The position numbers and the translations under genes were made by a program. From Lachnospiraceae bacterium UBA3282 (GTDB lineage: Bacteria; Bacillota; Clostridia; Lachnospirales; Lachnospiraceae), in assembly GCA_002361735.1 (NCBI GenBank), contig DETS01000064.1, positions 1-14,045 on the forward strand: DNA of 14,045 bases, given 5' to 3'. Numbering within the stretch: position 1 is the first letter of the stretch; each line of letters begins with the position of its first letter. Shown in pieces: positions 1 to 4,906 of the stretch. The notes under the pieces are model-generated. The model saw nothing but the letters and a program-made list of their open reading frames with translations. It was not told the DNA's origin and did not search any database.

Positions 1-57
1 TGGTAGAGCACCTGACTCTTAATCAGGGTGTCCAGGGTTCGAGCCCCTGGCGGTGCA
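1..57 (+). tRNA. tRNA-Lys (anticodon CTT), 5' end cut by window edge
   Basis: The window opens inside the D-arm (TGGTAGAGCA is the usual D-loop/D-stem 3' part). The anticodon stem CCTGA/TCAGG (11-15 and 23-27) encloses the loop CTCTTAA, whose anticodon CTT at 18-20 reads lysine AAG codons. The T-arm is CAGGG-TTCGAGC-CCCTG (33-49). The 3' acceptor strand GCGGTGC plus discriminator A ends at 57. The genome does not encode CCA, since ATTT follows, so CCA must be added by tRNA nucleotidyltransferase. The 5' acceptor strand and part of the D-arm lie outside the window. Confidence 0.96.
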
Positions 58-62
58 TTTGG

Positions 63-111
63 AAGAACTGTTTTTGGAGACGTAAGCGCTCTGGGGACGG
101 TTCTTTTTTTT
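63..111 (+). terminator. Rho-independent terminator after tRNA-Lys, G-U-rich stem
   Basis: Arms 63-75 (AAGAACTGTTTTT) and 93-105 (GGGGACGGTTCTT) can pair over 13 positions, five of them G-U, and a run of eight T follows at 104-111. This fits termination of the plus-strand tRNA transcript. The T-run overlaps the stop codon (110-112) of the convergent metal-exporter gene. On the minus strand the hairpin is followed only by a weak T-stretch, so it probably serves mainly the tRNA. Confidence 0.75.
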
Positions 112-958
112 AAAACCTCACCCCCAACATTTCCACCAGCGCCCCCGCTGCCACACCGACACCGTACAACAACACAAAGATCCGCAGATTATCCTTCTTA
201 TCTTCATTGACCCGAAGCAGCACCAGATATCCCACACCGGAACCGGCAAGCAGTCCGGAAAGCAAAGGCCCCGCTCCCAAAACACCCTCCAGATAGAGGT
301 GCGTCAAAATGACAGAGGAAGCGCAGTTGGGGATCATACCCACGAAAGCGGCTGCAAAGAGCCCCAGAACCGGTCTGCCAAAGACAATCGACGCCATTTT
401 GTCTTCGCCAATCATGGCAATCACATAGTTTAGGATCACGGAAACCGCCAATATATATAAGAAGATTTTCCAGGTATGATTCACTGCGGAACGCAAGATC
501 CCTTTTTCACAGTGACAGTGATGCTTCTCACAAAAATGCCCGATTTGAAGCTCCTCTTTCCCGGCAAACAAAAAATCCGCCAAAAATCCAACCGCTGCCG
601 CAAAAGCAAGCTTCGTAAGCAAAAGCTTTGCAATCAGCGCGATTCCCGCATTCTCTGAAATCATGATGGGAAGCATTTCGTCAGAAGTAGACAAAAAAAC
701 AGCAAGCAGCGTCCCCAAGGTGATGACCCTGCCCGCATAGAGATTCGCCGCCGCCGCAGAAAATCCGCATTGCGGGAAAATTCCCAAAAGACCGCCGATA
801 GCGGGACCCGCCTTCCCCGACTGCCTGACGACCGCCTGCAGCCTCCCTCCGGTCCAGTGCTCCAGGCTTTCCATTGCCAGATAAGCCAAGAACAGAAACG
901 GCAAAATTCTGAGGCTGTCTATACAAGTATCATATATCACATCTAAGATCATTTCCAT
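110..958 (-). CDS. Putative heavy-metal / manganese exporter, 10TM ArsP_2-like membrane protein
   Basis: A 282-residue, very hydrophobic membrane protein. Its two halves carry similar signatures: GIFPQCGFSAAAANLY (59-74) and GMIPNCASSVILTHLY (207-222). Each is followed by a Gly/Ser-rich helix, an internal duplication typical of the family annotated as putative 10TM heavy-metal exporter or putative manganese transporter. A hydrophilic segment at 141-150 (HFCEKHHCHC) joins the halves and is a likely metal-binding loop. The substrate cannot be read from sequence; manganese, arsenic species or another heavy metal are possible. The ATG at 958 is the first in-frame start, but it has only a weak ribosome site (GAG about 7 bases before). 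A second ATG at 952 is possible. The stop lies inside the T-run of the tRNA terminator. The gene appears to be monocistronic. Confidence 0.85.
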   Translation of the reverse strand: MEMILDVIYDTCIDSLRILPFLFLAYLAMESLEHWTGGRLQAVVRQSGKAGPAIGGLLGIFPQCGFSAAAANLYAGRVITLGTLLAVFLSTSDEMLPIMISENAGIALIAKLLLTKLAFAAAVGFLADFLFAGKEELQIGHFCEKHHCHCEKGILRSAVNHTWKIFLYILAVSVILNYVIAMIGEDKMASIVFGRPVLGLFAAAFVGMIPNCASSVILTHLYLEGVLGAGPLLSGLLAGSGVGYLVLLRVNEDKKDNLRIFVLLYGVGVAAGALVEMLGVRF

Positions 959-966
959 TTTTATCT

Positions 967-998
967 CGATACCGGAGCCACAAACTCCCGCCTTATCG
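967..998 (-). promoter_or_regulatory. Possible leader hairpin before the metal-exporter gene
   Basis: Just upstream of the start codon the leader can fold as CGATA/TATCG outer arms (994-998 and 967-971) and GGAG/CTCC inner arms (985-988 and 974-977), with internal unpaired bases. Its outer arm lies 8 bases from the ATG, so it could restrict ribosome access. I cannot match it to a known metal riboswitch; the yybP-ykoY core is not evident. This is a weak call. Confidence 0.25.
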
Positions 999-1118
999 TC
1001 GTTTGTCTACACAAGCGGCGTATGGGGTTTACAATGGTGTTAATCATTGATTCTATGATACCATTCTTTCAAAAAAAAGCAAGTATGTGCATTTTTTGCG
1101 CAAAAAAGCGGAAAAAGA

Positions 1119-1147
1119 TTGATTATTTGGGAAAAATGTACTATGAT
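1119..1147 (+). promoter_or_regulatory. Sigma-A-type promoter for the comFB-like gene
   Basis: The -35 box TTGATT (1119-1124) and -10 box TATGAT (1142-1147, 5 of 6 matches) are separated by 17 bases. Transcription would start near 1154, leaving a leader of about 25 bases before the ATG at 1180. The surrounding DNA is AT-rich. Confidence 0.65.
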
Positions 1148-1167
1148 AATATTGTCTATCATTATGA

Positions 1168-1173
1168 GGGAGG
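1168..1173 (+). promoter_or_regulatory. Ribosome binding site that fixes the comFB-like start at 1180
   Basis: GGGAGG at 1168-1173 lies 6 bases before the ATG at 1180. The upstream in-frame TTG at 1174 directly touches this site and would have no spacer, so it is not the start. Confidence 0.8.
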
Positions 1174-1179
1174 TTGGAA

Positions 1180-1449
1180 ATGGAAGGGTTACGTAATATC
1201 ATGGAAGATGCGGTGGAATATCAGCTCAATAAGCTGCTGCCCACTATGCCGGAGATTTGCTCTTGTGAAGACTGCAGGTTGGACATGATGTCCTTTGCGC
1301 TGAACAAACTTTCTCCTCAGTATGTGCGTACAGATACCGGTGCGCTTTATAAGAAGTTGAGTAACTACCAGCCTCAGAACGAAGTGGAAATTCTCACTAC
1401 CGTTATGACTGCCATCAGCAAGATCGGTGCACACCCGCAGCACAAATAA
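1180..1449 (+). CDS. ComFB-family protein (late competence development ComFB-like), 89 aa
   Basis: The 89-residue product matches the ComFB family along its length: an N-terminal helical part (EGLRNIMEDAVEYQLNKLL), a Cys cluster C27-S-C29-E-D-C32, then R-L-D followed by FALNKLSPQYV and a TDTGALY segment. ComFB is encoded in the B. subtilis comF operon, but its role there is unclear and it is not essential for DNA uptake. ComFB-like domains in cyanobacteria have been linked to cyclic-di-nucleotide binding. Here the gene stands alone between oppositely oriented genes, without comFA or comFC, so a competence role is not supported by context. The three cysteines may bind a metal (inference). It has its own promoter, strong ribosome site and terminator. 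Family assignment is firm; function is unknown. Confidence 0.88.
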   Translation: MEGLRNIMEDAVEYQLNKLLPTMPEICSCEDCRLDMMSFALNKLSPQYVRTDTGALYKKLSNYQPQNEVEILTTVMTAISKIGAHPQHK

Positions 1450-1480
1450 GCGGCTTCCACAATTCTTTCACAGCAAATAA

Positions 1481-1512
1481 CCCCCGCGTGCACAGGCACC
1501 CGGGGGCTTTTT
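1481..1512 (+). terminator. Rho-independent terminator of the comFB-like gene
   Basis: The stem CCCCCG (1481-1486) / CGGGGG (1501-1506) extends past one mismatch by GTG/CAC (1488-1490 and 1497-1499). The loop is 1491-1496, and T5 follows at 1508-1512. On the minus strand the hairpin is followed by TTATTT, so it may also stop the convergent anti-sigma transcript. Confidence 0.85.
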
Positions 1513-1556
1513 ATTTCACCTCGTATCTCCTTGCTTTGATTCCATTGCCTCTTTCT

Positions 1557-2771
1557 CTAGTTCTCTACAACTTCAACCTCATTCTCCTCTCCCGTCTCCT
1601 TTGTGTGCCGCTCAGCGATCGCTTTTGCAGAAGATGCAAGACTCTCCTCGCAGGCTTCCTTTGTGGTAACGGTATAATCGCTCACCACACCGTCCCATCT
1701 GCAGCTGACAGCATCGGCTGAACCGTCCTCCCTGACAAACAGGACATCCACCAATCTGCTGACGCTTCCGCCCGGGGTCCTGACCAGATAATACGTTTTC
1801 ACTTCCTGATAATCGTCCTGAATATCCAGTTTTTCTCTGAGAAAACGTTCCGCCACACCTTTCATTGCCTCCGCCTTCGCAGGCGCGTCTGCCTCGGAAG
1901 GCGTTTTTGTCTCCTGCACCTCTATATTTTTCCCGTCGCTGTATGTCAGAGAGCGCAGGCTGCCGCTCCTCGCGTCGATATGAAAATAATAATATCTGTA
2001 ATTCCCCATATCGCTCCAGTTTACGCAATAAGTGTCAGCAACCGTGATCGGCGTCGAATCAGATGTATTATAATAATGATTTAACTCCATGCCATTCCCA
2101 TCAAGCCCGAAGACCTGCCGTAAATATCCCGTGGCGATCTCCACCGCCTGCTCCTCAGTAATGCCGCCCGCGTCCGTCACTTCCTTGATCTGCCGTTTCT
2201 GTGCCTCTTTCCGCTCGGCGATCTCCTCCGCATTCTGCTCCTCCAGCGCATAATCGCGCTTTTTCTCAAAATCGATCTGCTGCAGAATCTCCTCGTCCGT
2301 CAATTCTCTGTTTGCAGGCAGATAGAAAACCCCTGTTGTCGTCAGGAAGCAAAACTCATGCTCTGTCGCTGCCTCCTCACTGTCCACCCGCACCAGCTCC
2401 TTTTCCGGGAAGAGTCCCTCCAAATACTGCGCGTAGAGGTTTCCCCTGCGCTCCTTCTCCCCCGCCGTATACTCTCTGGTGCTGCTGTTCGCTTCGGTAC
2501 TTTGGTTCTGAATCTCCTCCGCCAGCTTTATGACCTCCTCTTTCGGCTGTTCCTCCATCCGCTCTTTTACCAGAGAAGATACCACCGCACGCACCGGCAC
2601 ACTCAAGATCCCTACTGCCACGAGGCATACTGCAAAGGAAGCCGCAATCCGCAGGGCGCTGCTCCTTCCGCCGCGCCGCTTGCCCGCCTGCAATGTTTGG
2701 AGCAGTTCTTCCTGTTTCCCGTCATTAAAATCTATTTCCTGTACTGCTTTTTGTAAATCTGTTATTTTCAT
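1557..2771 (-). CDS. Single-pass membrane protein, probable anti-sigma factor of the adjacent ECF sigma factor, with PepSY-like outer domains
   Basis: A 404-residue protein. Residues 1-38 are cytoplasmic and basic near the membrane (KRRGGRSS). A transmembrane helix spans about 39-60 (LRIAASFAVCLVAVGILSV). The remainder is outside the cell: a Glu/Gln-rich segment (about 70-200), then about 205-280 beginning ITEEQAVEIATGYL, and about 290-375. Both of the latter look like PepSY/YcdB-type alpha-beta units. There is no zinc-binding HxxxCxxC motif, so this is not a ZAS-type anti-sigma. Assignment rests mainly on position: it lies 54 bases downstream of an ECF sigma gene in the same orientation, the classic sigma/anti-sigma order. 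The short N-terminal region would be the sigma-binding part and the outer domains the sensor (inference). The ribosome site AAGGA is 9 bases before the ATG. Other Clostridia have similar unnamed proteins. Confidence 0.7.
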   Translation of the reverse strand: MKITDLQKAVQEIDFNDGKQEELLQTLQAGKRRGGRSSALRIAASFAVCLVAVGILSVPVRAVVSSLVKERMEEQPKEEVIKLAEEIQNQSTEANSSTREYTAGEKERRGNLYAQYLEGLFPEKELVRVDSEEAATEHEFCFLTTTGVFYLPANRELTDEEILQQIDFEKKRDYALEEQNAEEIAERKEAQKRQIKEVTDAGGITEEQAVEIATGYLRQVFGLDGNGMELNHYYNTSDSTPITVADTYCVNWSDMGNYRYYYFHIDARSGSLRSLTYSDGKNIEVQETKTPSEADAPAKAEAMKGVAERFLREKLDIQDDYQEVKTYYLVRTPGGSVSRLVDVLFVREDGSADAVSCRWDGVVSDYTVTTKEACEESLASSAKAIAERHTKETGEENEVEVVEN

Positions 2772-2825
2772 ATGATACCATCCTTTCTAAATTTGTCATA
2801 TCTGTTGATGCAGAATTGACATATG

Positions 2826-3281
2826 TTATAGCTCCTCAAGCCGCAGCCGCAGCATCTCCCTCCCCCGCTGCAGTCTCTTTTTCACCGCATTCGCAGAAAT
2901 TCCGAGCATTTCTGACACTTCTGTCGTTTTATAACCTTCGATATAATGCAGGTACACGGCTGCCTTGACAGACATCGGCAGCGCGATCAATTCCGCCAGC
3001 ACCTCGCTGTATGCAGGATCCTCATAGCTTGCGCTGACCTCGGAAAGCTCCGTCTGGGGGTGCCGCAGATGAAACCGCCGCATATCGCGGCACCTGTTCT
3101 GCGCCACCTTGATCAGCCATGCCTTTTCGTGCTCCTCATCCCGAAACTTTCCGCTGTGCTCCAAATATTTACAAAAAGTATCCTGCACCGCATCCTGCGC
3201 ATCCGCTTCGCTGCCGAGCATAACCACACAGATCCGATAGAGCATGGGGCTGTATTTTTTGACCGCTTCCTCTATTGTCAT
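2826..3281 (-). CDS. ECF-type RNA polymerase sigma factor (sigma-70 family)
   Basis: The 151 residues contain the two domains of extracytoplasmic-function sigma factors. Region 2 runs from about YSPMLYRICVVMLG through EADAQDAVQDTFCKYL and KAWLIKVAQNRCRDMRR, covering core-polymerase binding and -10 recognition. Region 4 runs from LIALPMSVKAAVYLHYIEGY through the helix-turn-helix TTEVSEMLGISANAVKKRLQRGR, which recognises the -35 element. The length is normal for a minimal ECF factor. The ribosome site AGGAGAGG precedes the ATG by about 10 bases. The membrane protein downstream is the likely anti-sigma factor, so the pair should respond to an envelope signal. I could not find a convincing ECF-type promoter upstream, so autoregulation is not shown. 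Confidence 0.93.
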   Translation of the reverse strand: MTIEEAVKKYSPMLYRICVVMLGSEADAQDAVQDTFCKYLEHSGKFRDEEHEKAWLIKVAQNRCRDMRRFHLRHPQTELSEVSASYEDPAYSEVLAELIALPMSVKAAVYLHYIEGYKTTEVSEMLGISANAVKKRLQRGREMLRLRLEEL

Positions 3282-3409
3282 CAGACGGCTGCCTCTCCTT
3301 TCTCTTTCTCAATCCATGGATTCTTTTTCCTTCCGCGCCGGAGTATCAGACTTTTTTCAATCTTAAGTCCTCTACTGATAACACGTCCCGGAATGCAAAA
3401 TGGTGCCAT

Positions 3410-3447
3410 AAAAATTAAGAAAGGCAGAAAACTTTCGTCTTCTGCCT
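3410..3447 (-). terminator. Rho-independent terminator of the CarD-like gene, GAAA tetraloop
   Basis: Read on the minus strand, AGGCAGAAGAC (3437-3447) pairs with GTTTTCTGCCT (3422-3432) over 11 positions with one G-U, closed by a GAAA tetraloop. A T-rich tail (TTCTTAATTTTT, 3410-3421) follows. It starts 12 bases after the CarD-like stop and separates that gene from the ECF sigma operon. Confidence 0.92.
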
Positions 3448-3459
3448 CGTCAATTCCTT

Positions 3460-3975
3460 TTATTTTTCGTTTTTCTGTTTCGCGATCGTGCTGATGATAT
3501 GCGAACCAACCTTTTCCTTGGGGATGGAGAGCGCTATCGACATCTCGCTGTATAAAAGCTCCTCCGCCTTATGCAGGTACTGCTCGTCCGAGGAAAGGAC
3601 TTTTTTCCCCTCACTGATACGGCTCGACTTTCGCTGATATAGCGTCTTGATAATCTGCACCAGACTTCTGGAATCGTAAGTGCGGATAGCCTCTTTATAA
3701 GTCTGCTCCCTACGCTTTTCTTCCTGAATCCACACAGTTTCGATCTCCGGAATCTGCCCAATCAGCACCTCCGCCTCGTCCTTCGTCATAATCTTGCGCA
3801 TGACGACCTTTTCATTATCGACAGGCGTGTAAACGGTACTCGCCTTCTCAAAGACGGGCTCTAATACATAATATTTTTTCTTCGTATCCATCCGATCGAT
3901 CGGATTCCCTGTGATATCGACCACACAGCAGACACCGTGTCCGCCGCACATGATCATTTCTCCTTTCCCAAACAT
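3460..3975 (-). CDS. CarD-like transcriptional regulator
   Basis: The 171-residue protein has the layout of the CarD/CdnL family. The N-terminal Tudor-like RNA-polymerase-interacting domain (about 1-60) starts MFGKGEMIMCGGHGVCCVVD and includes YYVLEPVFEKASTVYTPVDN. A helical C-terminal domain follows (about 65-160, with KDEAEVLI and the basic stretch RTLYQRKSSRI-like region). CarD proteins bind the polymerase beta subunit and stabilise open complexes, often at rRNA or stress promoters; which promoters this one acts on is not visible. The ATG at 3975 is preceded 6 bases upstream by GGGAGGG. A TTG at 4014 would add 13 residues but lacks a spaced ribosome site and falls outside the domain. The gene is monocistronic, with a promoter at 4029-4057 and a strong terminator. 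Confidence 0.9.
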   Translation of the reverse strand: MFGKGEMIMCGGHGVCCVVDITGNPIDRMDTKKKYYVLEPVFEKASTVYTPVDNEKVVMRKIMTKDEAEVLIGQIPEIETVWIQEEKRREQTYKEAIRTYDSRSLVQIIKTLYQRKSSRISEGKKVLSSDEQYLHKAEELLYSEMSIALSIPKEKVGSHIISTIAKQKNEK

Positions 3976-3981
3976 GACGTT

Positions 3982-3988
3982 CCCTCCC
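3982..3988 (-). promoter_or_regulatory. Ribosome binding site that fixes the CarD-like start at 3975
   Basis: GGGAGGG on the minus strand lies 6 bases before the ATG at 3975. It falls inside the 13-codon extension that a TTG start at 4014 would imply, which argues against the longer form. Confidence 0.8.
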
Positions 3989-4028
3989 GGTTCAAAACCC
4001 TCCTTTGCCAACAAACTCCCTATACATC

Positions 4029-4057
4029 ATTCTAGCATACCGCCAGACTTCTCGTAA
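4029..4057 (-). promoter_or_regulatory. Probable promoter of the CarD-like gene, extended -10
   Basis: On the minus strand TAGAAT (4029-4034) is preceded by TGC, an extended -10 element. A weak -35 candidate TTACGA (4052-4057) lies 17 bases upstream. The leader to the ATG at 3975 would be about 45 bases. Confidence 0.5.
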
Positions 4058-4146
4058 GTCTTTTCCGGGCAAAATCTCATTTTCAGCGTTTTTATGGAAG
4101 AAACCGCCATATCTATTGTGAAAAATTACCTGAAATTATCGCAAAA

Positions 4147-4749
4147 TCAGCGCATTTTAAAGTTATCGCAGATAAATCGCACCTCCGGCATCGGAAAAAT
4201 ACGAATCATGATCCCTTTTAAAAGCTTCTCCGATTCAAAACGAGAGAGGATGATCACCACCTCATTTCCCGGAAAAGGAAGAATGTCGATAGAATCCACT
4301 GCCGCCTGATCCGTTACCAGCGTCGCTTTGGGCGGATTGATGTCCACGGTCTTATGGATCATCTCTGTAAGCGAGATCGCGGAGGAACCCATCATCTGAT
4401 TCATCACCTCAGACACGCAGGAAAGGTGCATCTCGTTGAGTTCTCCGGGCGCGGCAACACCCGCTCCGCCCATCATCAGATCCATGACCACTTTGACATC
4501 ATTCTCTTTAAACATCAACAGGTTATTTCCGTTAAAATCATCCTTATAGTCGATCTGCACCGTCACGCTGCCCATGCCAAAAGCCGCCACAATATTCTTA
4601 ATATCCGCACTGTTGACAACCTTCACTGCGGGCGGACTGACAGTAATGACCTTCCTGGTCAATGTGTTCAGAGAAGTCGCCGAATGTGCCATACAAATCT
4701 GCGCTACTTCCGCCATTTTATCCTGATCTACCGGTGATAGTTGTTCCAT
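4147..4749 (-). CDS. CheC-like protein (CheC/CheX/FliY phosphatase family)
   Basis: The 200 residues hold the pseudo-twofold CheC fold: two long helices with the CheY-P phosphatase motif, each followed by a strand segment with a PP pair (VITVSPPAVKVV at 34-45, DINPPKATLV in the second half). The length is close to CheC and lacks the C-terminal FliN-like domain of FliY. The second active site is intact (E114-V-M-N117 in SEVMNQMMGSSA). The first reads E14-V-A-Q17, with Gln in place of the catalytic Asn, so probably only one site works. Family members dephosphorylate CheY-P in chemotaxis, or a related receiver protein. No chemotaxis or flagellar gene lies nearby, so the partner is unknown. The nearest ribosome-site match (AGAAGGA) is 12 bases before the ATG, longer than usual. 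Confidence 0.82.
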   Translation of the reverse strand: MEQLSPVDQDKMAEVAQICMAHSATSLNTLTRKVITVSPPAVKVVNSADIKNIVAAFGMGSVTVQIDYKDDFNGNNLLMFKENDVKVVMDLMMGGAGVAAPGELNEMHLSCVSEVMNQMMGSSAISLTEMIHKTVDINPPKATLVTDQAAVDSIDILPFPGNEVVIILSRFESEKLLKGIMIRIFPMPEVRFICDNFKMR

Positions 4750-4805
4750 ACGTCCGCTACATCCTTCTCAAATAGTTGTTCTCTCGATGCTGGTTTCTCT
4801 ATAAT

Positions 4806-4835
4806 ACTATACCTTATTTCTGCCCCTTCGTGCAA
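4806..4835 (-). promoter_or_regulatory. Probable promoter of the CheC-like gene
   Basis: On the minus strand -35 TTGCAC (4830-4835) and -10 TATAGT (4806-4811, 5 of 6) are 18 bases apart. A TATTAT overlapping just downstream is an alternative -10. Leader length would be about 50 bases. Confidence 0.5.
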
Positions 4836-4906
4836 CATCTTATTTGGAAAAATGTAGGTTTTTTTCTAAAGATTTGTTAACGGCTGCCGCTGCCTGCTCC
4901 CGCGCT

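Noticed and set aside
1174..1179. TTG start for the ComFB-like protein, adding two residues
   Set aside because: It touches the GGGAGG ribosome site with no spacer; the ATG at 1180 has correct spacing.
3976..4014. Thirteen-residue N-terminal extension of the CarD-like protein from a TTG at 4014
   Set aside because: The extension overlaps the strong GGGAGGG site for the ATG at 3975 and precedes the start of the conserved domain.
4737..4781. Direct repeat ATAGTTGTTC at 4737-4746 and 4772-4781 around the CheC-like start
   Set aside because: A 10-base AT-rich repeat spaced 35 bases apart can arise by chance, and no further copy or regulator context supports an operator.
4846..4906. Terminator for the ABC permease gene
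   Set aside because: The small GGC/GCC-type hairpins here are not followed by a T-run on the minus strand.
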